Assembly: GCF_022483985.1 (NCBI RefSeq)
Contig: NZ_JAKVME010000001.1
Span: 2,108,001-2,172,000, forward strand
From: Acetobacter sp.
Lineage (GTDB): Bacteria; Pseudomonadota; Alphaproteobacteria; Acetobacterales; Acetobacteraceae
Reading direction: 5' to 3'
Length of the DNA: 64,000 nt
The translations under genes and the position numbers were made by a program. Below the pieces are notes generated by a model. The model had not been told where the DNA came from. It searched no databases and saw only the letters and a list, made by a program, of their open reading frames with translations. Shown here piece after piece: positions 18,376-26,531 of this stretch (within the stretch, counting starts at the first letter, position 1; each line of letters starts with the position of its first letter).

Positions 18376-19791
18376 ATGGAACAGCTCGAAAGACAGGTGA
18401 AGGCAGACCTTCAGAAAATCTCGTATGCAACAGGCAACTGGTGTTTTTCCCGTCAGAAAGATGGTGAACAGGTTCTCGATGTCGCCATCATCGGGGGCGG
18501 TCAGGGTGGAATTGCGACATGCTTCGCGCTCAAACGGCGTGGCATTTCCAACGTCTGCATTTTTGATGCGGCCCCTCGCGGTGGAGAGGGTCCCTGGATC
18601 ACCTTTGCCCGCATGCTCACGCTCCGGACGCCGAAATATGTGACAGGACCTGATCTGGACATTCCCAGCCTGACGCCACAATCATGGTATGAAGCCAAAT
18701 ATGGCGTGCAGGCATGGAAAGATCTGAACAAGATCTCCCGTCAGGACTGGCAGGCCTATCTGGACTGGGTGCGGGACGTGCTGGAGCTGCCGGTTCAGAA
18801 CGAGCACCGGCTGACAGACATGGCATGGCAGGATGGCCTTCTGCGTCTGTCTTTTGAATGTGCGGGAGGAGAGCGAAAAACTGTATGGGCCCGCAAACTG
18901 GTTCTGGCGACCGGCATTGACGGTGGCGGCCGGTGGCACATCCCGAAATTCATCTCGGATGCTCTGCCGTCCACCTCCTATGCCCATACGTCGCAGCAGA
19001 TTGATTTCGAGAAACTGCGTGGCAAGCGCATTGGCGTTCTGGGAGCCGGAGCTTCGGCTTTCGACAATGCTGCGACAGCTCTGGAGATGGGGGCGGCCAG
19101 TGTAGATCTCTGCCTGAGACGCAAGGAGATTCCGTCGGTCAATCCATATCGCTGGATGGAAAATGCGGGCTTTCTAAGCTTTTTCTCGGAGCTTCCTGAT
19201 CTCACCCGCTGGCGTTTCATGCGCCGTATCTACGACCTCAACCAGCCTCCGCCGCAGGATACGTTCTGGCGCTGCCGTCGCCATGAGAATTTCGCGTTTC
19301 ATACCGGCGCACCATGGACAGCGGTAAGTCGTGACGGAGATGACGTCGTGGTGACGACACCCAAGGGTGAGATGCGCTTTGACTTCCTTATTATCGGCAC
19401 CGGCTTTACCGTCGATATGGCGCTACGTCCCGAACTGGCGGGAATAGCCAGCCATGTAGCGCTCTGGAAAGAGCGTTTCACACCACCTGAAGATGAACCG
19501 AGCGGTGTTCTTGGAGATTATCCTTATTTGGGAAAAAACTTTCAGTTTCTTCCCAAAGATGAGAATGATCCCATCACACCTATGCTGGCGGCCATTCACA
19601 ATTTTACCTTTTCCGCCACACCCAGCATGGGCCTGTCCGGTGCATCCGTAAGCGCGATGCGTTTCGGCGTCGAGAAACTCTCCTTCGCCATCGGTCGTGA
19701 TCTCTTCGTTCAGGATGGGGATCAGCATTTAAAAAGTCTTCTGAACTATCATGTTGATGAACTTGTCAGTCTGGAGCCGCCACCGGCCTGA
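18376..19791 (+). CDS. FAD/NAD(P)-binding monooxygenase-like flavoprotein
   Basis: The 471-residue protein has an FAD motif VAIIGGGQGGIATCFAL near residue 40, an NADP-type motif RIGVLGAGASAFDNAATAL near residue 215, and IIGTGF near residue 340. This is the flavin-containing monooxygenase arrangement. It differs clearly from the monooxygenase at 3873-5132, with an extra N-terminal segment of about 35 residues and an aromatic-rich middle. Flavoproteins of this type occur beside HpxZ/AtzH-like genes in other bacteria, so it may act in the same unknown purine- or triazine-like pathway. The substrate is not known. Confidence 0.82.
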   Translation: MEQLERQVKADLQKISYATGNWCFSRQKDGEQVLDVAIIGGGQGGIATCFALKRRGISNVCIFDAAPRGGEGPWITFARMLTLRTPKYVTGPDLDIPSLTPQSWYEAKYGVQAWKDLNKISRQDWQAYLDWVRDVLELPVQNEHRLTDMAWQDGLLRLSFECAGGERKTVWARKLVLATGIDGGGRWHIPKFISDALPSTSYAHTSQQIDFEKLRGKRIGVLGAGASAFDNAATALEMGAASVDLCLRRKEIPSVNPYRWMENAGFLSFFSELPDLTRWRFMRRIYDLNQPPPQDTFWRCRRHENFAFHTGAPWTAVSRDGDDVVVTTPKGEMRFDFLIIGTGFTVDMALRPELAGIASHVALWKERFTPPEDEPSGVLGDYPYLGKNFQFLPKDENDPITPMLAAIHNFTFSATPSMGLSGASVSAMRFGVEKLSFAIGRDLFVQDGDQHLKSLLNYHVDELVSLEPPPA

Positions 19792-20570
19792 ATGGTGATC
19801 CAGTGCAGTCTCTCCTGACGGGACCGGTCTTTCGGGTCTGCGCGTCTGATCTCGGCAGCATGGTACTCTCTTGCAGAACCAGTTGCCGTCAATTTTCGGC
19901 CTTGTCCTGACGGGTGGTCACAGTCACCGCACGCAAACGGACAAGGTCACTCTCCATTACGGAAAACATAGTCAGATAAAGCATGTTTTTTACCTTCTTG
20001 AACCGCATATGACACGGTGTTTCATCTCGTTACCTACAGACCAGAAATTCGGGCCTGCCCCTTCCCGTTTTCCCCAGATCATTGTTTTATCTGATGAGAA
20101 TGGACCGGTAGCCGGATTGCGTGCCGCCCGTCATCCATATCCTGACGTTGCATGATGTGTTTTCGACTGTGATCTTCCCCCTCTCAAAATCAGCATTGTA
20201 CAGAAGCTTGTTTTGAGTCGACAGGTCGGAACAGACAGCGGCGTTCTGGCAAAAGAAACAGAAGACCCTCTTTGCGCCGTATGGGAACCTGAAGCGCTCG
20301 CTCCTGCCGACAGCAGAGAGCAGCGCACCCTCCCCTGCGGTCCTGTCTTTCCAGTGCGGTCCGTCTCCCGCTCGTCAATCCTGATCTTCTTCTGAATGCC
20401 AGCACACCGGCAGAACAGGAGCGTAAACACCAGACCTCTTTTCTCGCACCACGCACACAGGAGGTTGCCCCCCATGACGCCACTCCGCGTCGGGAAAGAA
20501 ATCGTCAAAATGTTTTGACAACGTATCATTACACATGGCATCACAAGCCAATGCATCAGCTCGTGACGTG
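19792..20570. other. Long intergenic region before the nitrate operon
   Basis: No gene with recognisable features was found in these roughly 780 bases; the frames present look like chance. Near the 3' end, GTCAAAA/TTTTGAC at about 20505-20519 form a small inverted repeat, and TTGACA at 20515 could be a -35 element of the nitrate operon. A matching -10 is not clear. Confidence 0.4.
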
Positions 20571-20655
20571 CCCATCAACGACGGTGGGGACAGTAAGCCG
20601 ATGACAGAACCAGCGATGACACCCGGATGACCAACGACGGTCTCTGTGCCTGATA
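20571..20655 (+). promoter_or_regulatory. Candidate NasT (ANTAR) leader with two AACGAC-loop hairpins
   Basis: CCCATC pairs with GGTGGG around the six-base loop AACGAC at 20571-20588. GACC pairs with GGTC around the same loop AACGAC at 20629-20642. ANTAR proteins bind paired hairpins with six-base loops having A at position 1 and G at position 4, as both do here. The second stem has only four pairs, the 40-base linker is long, and no T-run terminator follows, so the mechanism may not be standard antitermination. GATGAC also occurs three times at 20600-20631. The ANTAR regulator NasT is encoded in the same operon. Confidence 0.5.
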
Positions 20656-21918
20656 ATGGCGCATCTGCTCCCTGCGACAGATGCTGGACGTTATGACGTG
20701 GACAAAGGCTTCCTCAAGGCAGGAAACCCGCGCACTCTGCTCGCGGCATTCCTCTATTTCGACGTGTCCTTCATGGTCTGGGTTCTGCTCGGACCTCTGG
20801 GAATTTCCATCTCCCACGACCTGCATCTCAATGCAGGTCAGAAAGGCCTGCTGGTCGCGACTCCTGTGCTGGCAGGCGCCGTGCTGCGCGTACTGGCCGG
20901 GGCGCTGGTCGACCTGTTCGGGCCACGCCGCGTCGCTATCGGAGCACAGATTTTCGTCATCGTCGGGCTTTTTCTCGCGTGGATGATCGCGCCGCATAGC
21001 TATGCGGCCCTCTTTGGCGTGGCGCTGGTGCTGGGCGTGGCCGGGGCTTCCTTCGCCGTCGCCCTTCCCCTCGCCTCCGCATGGTATCCGCCGCAGTACC
21101 AAGGCACGGCCCTCGGCATCGCTGGCGCCGGAAATTCCGGAACAGCGCTCGCCTCTCTCTTCGCACCGGGACTGGCAGCCCTTTATGGCTGGGTTAATGT
21201 GCTGGGACTGGCCACTCTGCCGCTGACCGGCGTGCTGATCGCCTTCCTGTTTCTGGCCAGCGAACCTCCGGGCAGAAAAGCTGGAGGTGGCCTGAAAACC
21301 TGGCTTCCCGTTCTGCGTAACGCCGACTGCTGGGCCCTGATGTTTTTCTACGGCGTGACCTTCGGCGGCTTTGTCGGTCTGGCCTCCTTCCTCACCATCT
21401 ACTTCAACGACCAGTACGGCCTGTCTCCCGCGATCGCCGGAACCTGCACCGCTTTTGTTGTGTTCGTCGGCTCCTTCGTGCGTCCTCTTGGCGGGGCAAT
21501 CGCCGATCGTATTGGCGGCGAACGCACCCTGACCATCCTCTACGGACTGGCGGCCATCGTCTTCGCGATTATCGGCTTCGGACTCCCGACCATCTGGCTC
21601 GCTTTCCCTGCTTTCTTTCTCGGTATGGTGGTGCTTGGTCTCGGCAACGGCGCGGTGTTCCAACTTGTGCCGACACGTTTTCCAACGCAGGTCGGCATTC
21701 TTACCGGTCTGGTCGGCATGAGCGGAGGCGTCGGCGGGTTCTATCTTGCCTCATCCCTCGGTGCGGCGCGGCAGGCGACAGGCTCATACGGCCCCGGTTT
21801 TCTGGGCTTCGCGATCATCGCTCTTCTGGGACTGGCATGCGTCAGCCTCTGCCGCCGACGCTGGAAATCCGAACGGGATGTATTTCCTGCCGCCGCAAAC
21901 GCCCCGGCGTCTCTGTAA
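20656..21918 (+). CDS. narK: NarK/NasA-type nitrate/nitrite transporter
   Basis: The 420-residue major facilitator protein has about 12 membrane segments. The family's entry sequence FLKAGNPRTLLAAFLYFDVSFMVWVLLGPLG appears near residue 18 in the usual form. The two nitrate-signature glycine-rich segments appear as GVALVLGVAGASFAVALPLAS (helix 5) and LGNGAVFQLVP (helix 11). It should take up nitrate for assimilation. It is the first gene of the nitrate operon. A GTG at 20698 is an alternative start, since the hairpin leader ends only 13 bases before the ATG. Confidence 0.92.
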   Translation: MAHLLPATDAGRYDVDKGFLKAGNPRTLLAAFLYFDVSFMVWVLLGPLGISISHDLHLNAGQKGLLVATPVLAGAVLRVLAGALVDLFGPRRVAIGAQIFVIVGLFLAWMIAPHSYAALFGVALVLGVAGASFAVALPLASAWYPPQYQGTALGIAGAGNSGTALASLFAPGLAALYGWVNVLGLATLPLTGVLIAFLFLASEPPGRKAGGGLKTWLPVLRNADCWALMFFYGVTFGGFVGLASFLTIYFNDQYGLSPAIAGTCTAFVVFVGSFVRPLGGAIADRIGGERTLTILYGLAAIVFAIIGFGLPTIWLAFPAFFLGMVVLGLGNGAVFQLVPTRFPTQVGILTGLVGMSGGVGGFYLASSLGAARQATGSYGPGFLGFAIIALLGLACVSLCRRRWKSERDVFPAAANAPASL

Positions 21919-21953
21919 CCGTCCTCCCTCTCCCATCAGCAGGAACGCACACA

Positions 21954-23579
21954 GTGACTCCTCGCACGCCATTTTTTCGTCCATCTCGCTTCAGCGCGGG
22001 ATCGGCTGCCCTGCTCGCGGGTCTGTGCATGGCGCAGACCGCATGGGCTGATGCTCTCCCTATCACTCAAAATCCTCCTTCTTCACAGCAGGGAAAAGCA
22101 CCACCCACTTCTAAAAAACTGTTCCTGCACAGCCCTGACTGGGGCGTTTTCAATGCAGGCAAAGGCGCTGCGGCCGGTTTCGGAACAGTAGGCGGATACG
22201 GTCAGGCACGCTGGGCGGAAGACTGGAGCGATATCGTCAATACATCGCCCGAAAAACGGAAGAACGACTGGTTCAATCGTCTGAAATACATTCGCCTGAC
22301 AGACAAGGGCGATATCTGGCTGTCCATCAACGGAGAAGAGCGGCTGCGCTATATCTTCGAGAACCAGCCGATGATGGGAACCGCAGGCAAAACCAATGCC
22401 AGCCGCGTGCTGCTGCGCAGCATGTATGGCGCTGACCTGCATATTGGCGAGCATGTCCGCGCCTACGCCGAATTTCTCTGGGGGGTCGCAGGCGGCTCCA
22501 ATTATTACGGTTATCAGGCCGGAACCCAGCGTGAGCGTCTCGATCTCCAGCAGGGTATTCTTGAAGTAAAAGGAAACCTGCTCGGCGCGAAAATGGGTGT
22601 GATCGGCGGCCGACAGGTGTTTCTTGATGCCCCCGTTTCCATGCAGTCCGCCCGCGATCTGACCAACGTGCAGCAGACATGGGACGGCTTTCGCGGTTAT
22701 GCGGTCTGGAAGTCGTTCCGGCTGGACGTGTTCGATTTCATGCAGACGAACAAGCTGCCGCGGAACGTCTTTGCTGACGGCACGAACTACAATGCCCGGA
22801 TGTACGGAATCTATACCTCCACAGCTCTCCCCACCTTTTCCGTCATGAACCAGAAAAGCCAGCTTTTTGCGGATGTGTTCTTCATCGGTTATCTTTTCAA
22901 CGGCGCCCCGGCTGCCCTGCCGACCATGACCGGCACACAGGCCGGATCAACCCGTCGTGATAATGTCGGTGCACGGTTCTGGGGTAATGTCGGTCCTTTC
23001 GATATCAGCCTGACCGGCGTGTTTCAGGGTGGTGAGTTCCGCCCCGCCGCCAATCAGGGCTCGACCCGCCCGGTCCGCGCCTATGCCGTCAACGGCTCGT
23101 TCGGCTGGACGGCGAAAAGCCTGAAGGCGAAACCCTCCATCGCTCTTCAGGCCGATCTGTTCTCCGGCGGCTCCTATCACAGCAAGGACGGCGCGGTCGG
23201 CACATTCGCCACACCGTATTTCCCGCTGCCTTACTACAACGATGTAACACTCGCCCTCACCTCCCAGAACCTGATCGGGGTTGGGCCTGTCATCACAGCC
23301 GCTCCTCTGGCGAATCTACACCTCAAACTGCATGTGCCGGTCTTCTGGCGTGAAAGCACGCAGGACGCTGTCTATGGCACCGGAAAAATCTACGGATATC
23401 GCAACACTCTTTCCGGTGGCTTCCTCGGTGTTACGCCACAGACGCAGGTCGCGTGGAACTTTGCGCCCCACTGGACATGGACCCATGACATCGCCGGGTT
23501 CCTCGCCTCGCAGGGGATGCATCACGCGGGCGCGAAGGACGGAGCCTTCTACATGCAGACCATGGAATTCAAGTTCTGA
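21954..23579 (+). CDS. Outer-membrane porin of the alginate-export (AlgE-like) family
   Basis: I placed the start at the GTG at 21954, which is preceded by AGGA and gives a clear signal peptide ending AQTAWA. The mature protein of about 510 residues is rich in short amphipathic strands and ends in the aromatic EFKF expected of an outer-membrane barrel. The IRLTDKGDIWLSINGEERLRYIFE segment matches the alginate-export family. Its place between the nitrate transporter and nitrite reductase suggests that it lets nitrate or nitrite cross the outer membrane. That role is inferred from context, not from the family. Confidence 0.78.
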   Translation: MTPRTPFFRPSRFSAGSAALLAGLCMAQTAWADALPITQNPPSSQQGKAPPTSKKLFLHSPDWGVFNAGKGAAAGFGTVGGYGQARWAEDWSDIVNTSPEKRKNDWFNRLKYIRLTDKGDIWLSINGEERLRYIFENQPMMGTAGKTNASRVLLRSMYGADLHIGEHVRAYAEFLWGVAGGSNYYGYQAGTQRERLDLQQGILEVKGNLLGAKMGVIGGRQVFLDAPVSMQSARDLTNVQQTWDGFRGYAVWKSFRLDVFDFMQTNKLPRNVFADGTNYNARMYGIYTSTALPTFSVMNQKSQLFADVFFIGYLFNGAPAALPTMTGTQAGSTRRDNVGARFWGNVGPFDISLTGVFQGGEFRPAANQGSTRPVRAYAVNGSFGWTAKSLKAKPSIALQADLFSGGSYHSKDGAVGTFATPYFPLPYYNDVTLALTSQNLIGVGPVITAAPLANLHLKLHVPVFWRESTQDAVYGTGKIYGYRNTLSGGFLGVTPQTQVAWNFAPHWTWTHDIAGFLASQGMHHAGAKDGAFYMQTMEFKF

Positions 23580-23609
23580 AGCTCACACAGCGCCGCACAG
23601 AGACAGCAC

Positions 23610-26525
23610 ATGACAGAAGACGCGACCATGACCAAGGCAGGCAACATCATCATCATCGGTAACGGCATGGTCGGCCATTACTGTGCCGAGCAGCTTGTGA
23701 TGCATGGGCTGAATGAGACCCATGCGATCCACATTTTCGGCGACGAACTGCATGACGCTTATGACCGGGTGCATCTTACCGAGTATATGAGCGGCAGGGA
23801 CGCGCTGGCGCTTCGTCTGCATGTCGAGGATTTTCACGCAGCACATGAACTCACCCTGCATCGTGGTGTGCGGGTGACAGGCATCGACCGTGCGACGCAG
23901 GTTGTGGAAAGCGACGAAGGCTTCCTGCCCTACGACACCCTGATCCTCGCCACAGGTTCCACGCCTTTCGTGCCGCCGGTTCCCGGCAATACAGGCACGG
24001 CAGGGCTGGTCTATCGTACGCTGGACGATCTCGACATGATCCGCTCAGCCGCAGAAGGTGCGAAACATGGTGTGGTGATCGGCGGCGGTCTTCTGGGGCT
24101 GGAAGCGGCAAATGCCCTTGCTGGTCTTGGCCTTTCAACAGCCGTGGTCGAATTCGCGTCTCGCCTCATGCCTGTGCAGCTTGATGAGGAGGGTGGAGCC
24201 GCGCTGAAACAGCGGATCGAAGCCCTCGGGATTCAGGTTCTGACCGCACACGCCACGCAGGAAATCGTATCTGGTGAAACGCACAGGCACCGTCTCGCAT
24301 TTGCAGACGGCACTTCACTGGAAACCGATCTCGTGGTGTTTTCGGCGGGCATCCGTCCACAGGACCGGTTGGCCCGTGACTGTGGTCTGGCCGTCGGCGC
24401 GCGTGGAGGCGTGGTCATTGATGACACATGCCGCACCTCCGACCCTTCCATTTTCGCCATCGGGGAATGCGCCTGCTGGAATGGACAGGTCTTCGGCCTC
24501 GTCGCACCGGGCTACACCATGGCGCGGACTGTCGCCTCCACGCTGGCGGGTGAAGAAGCGGCCTTCTCGGGCGCGGACATGTCCACAAAACTCAAGCTTC
24601 TGGGTGTGGATGTCGGTTCCATCGGCGACGCACATGGCGTCACACCGGGCAGCCGCAGCTATCGCTTTATTGGAGAAGTCGATGGCTCCTACCGCCGTCT
24701 CGTCCTTTCGGAAGACGGCAGTCAGGTGCTCGGAGCCGTTCTGGTGGGCGACAATGCCTATTACGACACGATCCTTCAGTATGTGCAGAACAGCATCAAG
24801 CCGCCCGCCGATCCTGCGGCTCTGATCCTGCCGCGTGGCGAAGGCGCGGAACTGCTGGGAGCCGATGCGCTGCCGGATACGGCCATGATCTGCTCATGCC
24901 ACAACGTCACCAAGGGCGCGATCTGCACCGCCATTGATGGCGGCTGCGCGGACTTTTCCTCCCTGAAACAGAGCACCAAGGCCAGCACGGGCTGCGGCGG
25001 TTGCGCGGGCCTTCTGAAAAGCGTATTCGAGAATGAACTGGAATCACGCGGAATCACGGTAGATCGCAGTCTGTGTGAGCATTTTTCCTATACACGGCAG
25101 GAACTTTACTCCTTGGTCCGCGTGCATGGCATCCAGACATTTGAAGATCTCATGGCACAGCATGGCAATGGTGGGATCGGCTGCGATATCTGCAAGCCTG
25201 CCGTCGGCTCCATTCTGGCTTCCGCATGGAACAAGCCGATTACGGACCCGCTCTACATTCCGCTTCAGGACACGAACGATACGTTCATGGCCAACATGCA
25301 GAAGAATGGCACCTACTCCGTCGTTCCCCGCATCGCGGGCGGCGAGATCACGCCTGAAAAGCTGATCGTTCTTGGTCAGGTCGCCAAGAAGTATGACCTT
25401 TATACCAAGATCACCGGCGGACAGCGTATCGATCTTTTTGGAGCCAGACTTGAGCAGTTGCCCGACATCTGGGTCGAACTGCTCGATGCAGGTTTCGAGA
25501 CCGGACACGCTTACGGAAAATCCACCCGGACAGTGAAATCCTGTGTCGGCAGCACATGGTGTCGGTATGGCGTACAGGACAGCGTCCGCAAGGCGCTGGA
25601 TCTGGAAAACCGCTACAAGGGTCTGCGTTCTCCCCACAAGCTCAAATTCGCCGTTTCCGGCTGCACCCGTGAATGTGCGGAAGCGCAGAGCAAGGATGTG
25701 GGCGTGATCGCCACCGAAAACGGCTGGAACCTTTATGTCTGCGGCAATGGCGGCATGCGGCCCCGCCATGCGGAACTGTTCGCCACCGATCTGGATACGG
25801 ATACGCTTCTAAAATATATCGACCGTTTCCTAATGTTCTACATCCGTACGGCTGATAAACTTCAACGTACCTCCGTCTGGCGGGAGAATCTGGAAGGCGG
25901 GCTGGATTACCTCAGGGACGTCATCATCAACGACAGTCTCGGCATCTGCACGGAACTGGAGAGCCAGATGCAACTGGTCGTTGACCGCTATCATTGCGAA
26001 TGGCGAGACGCCCTGACGGATCGTGAAAAGCTCAAGAGATTCCGTACATTCGTCAATGACAGCCGTCCCGACCCGAATATCCGCACAGTGCCGGAGCGTG
26101 ATCAGGTTCGTCCGGCTGATAATCTGCCTGAAGCCGTTTCCTCAGCGGGTCCTTTTCACTGGACGACCCTGTGCGGACAGGATGATCTCGTGGAAAACTC
26201 GGGCGTTGTCGCGTGGCATGACGGAAGTCAGATTGCACTGTTCTATCTGCCCGCGACGGAAACCACTGCTGCCCGGGTCTATGCCATCGACAACCACGAT
26301 CCGTTTTCCAACGCCAATGTCATCGGTCGCGGTATCATGGGGGATCTGAAAGGACAGCTTGTGGTCGCCTCGCCTCTCTACAAGCAGCACTTCCGGCTGG
26401 AAGATGGACAATGTCTGGAAGACGCCAATGTTCGGCTGCGGACATGGGACGCCCGGATGGAGAACAGAAAAATCGAGATCAGGGCAAAGACCGAGACAAA
26501 CGTGCCGGATCTCGTAACGGCCTGA
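23610..26525 (+). CDS. nirB: Assimilatory nitrite reductase, NirB-NirD fusion
   Basis: The 971-residue protein starts with an FAD/NAD(P)H domain (IIIIGNGMVGHYCAEQL, and VVIGGGLLGLEAANAL near 150). A BFD-like [2Fe-2S] domain follows (CSCHNVTKGAIC and TGCGGCAGLL, about 425-475), then the siroheme/4Fe-4S reductase with CVGSTWCRYG and SGCTRECAEAQ (about 645-690). The last 110 residues, from FHWTTLCGQDD, are a NirD-like small subunit fused in frame. It lacks the Cys/His ligands of true Rieske proteins, as enteric NirD does. The enzyme reduces nitrite to ammonium in the cytoplasm. A second in-frame ATG at 23628 could be the true start. Confidence 0.93.
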   Translation: MTEDATMTKAGNIIIIGNGMVGHYCAEQLVMHGLNETHAIHIFGDELHDAYDRVHLTEYMSGRDALALRLHVEDFHAAHELTLHRGVRVTGIDRATQVVESDEGFLPYDTLILATGSTPFVPPVPGNTGTAGLVYRTLDDLDMIRSAAEGAKHGVVIGGGLLGLEAANALAGLGLSTAVVEFASRLMPVQLDEEGGAALKQRIEALGIQVLTAHATQEIVSGETHRHRLAFADGTSLETDLVVFSAGIRPQDRLARDCGLAVGARGGVVIDDTCRTSDPSIFAIGECACWNGQVFGLVAPGYTMARTVASTLAGEEAAFSGADMSTKLKLLGVDVGSIGDAHGVTPGSRSYRFIGEVDGSYRRLVLSEDGSQVLGAVLVGDNAYYDTILQYVQNSIKPPADPAALILPRGEGAELLGADALPDTAMICSCHNVTKGAICTAIDGGCADFSSLKQSTKASTGCGGCAGLLKSVFENELESRGITVDRSLCEHFSYTRQELYSLVRVHGIQTFEDLMAQHGNGGIGCDICKPAVGSILASAWNKPITDPLYIPLQDTNDTFMANMQKNGTYSVVPRIAGGEITPEKLIVLGQVAKKYDLYTKITGGQRIDLFGARLEQLPDIWVELLDAGFETGHAYGKSTRTVKSCVGSTWCRYGVQDSVRKALDLENRYKGLRSPHKLKFAVSGCTRECAEAQSKDVGVIATENGWNLYVCGNGGMRPRHAELFATDLDTDTLLKYIDRFLMFYIRTADKLQRTSVWRENLEGGLDYLRDVIINDSLGICTELESQMQLVVDRYHCEWRDALTDREKLKRFRTFVNDSRPDPNIRTVPERDQVRPADNLPEAVSSAGPFHWTTLCGQDDLVENSGVVAWHDGSQIALFYLPATETTAARVYAIDNHDPFSNANVIGRGIMGDLKGQLVVASPLYKQHFRLEDGQCLEDANVRLRTWDARMENRKIEIRAKTETNVPDLVTA

Positions 26526-26531
26526 TCCGAT

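Noticed and set aside
20575-21663. Long open frame of 362 codons antisense to the nitrate transporter gene
   Set aside because: It is the shadow of narK in another frame, with low-complexity charged residues and no recognisable domain.
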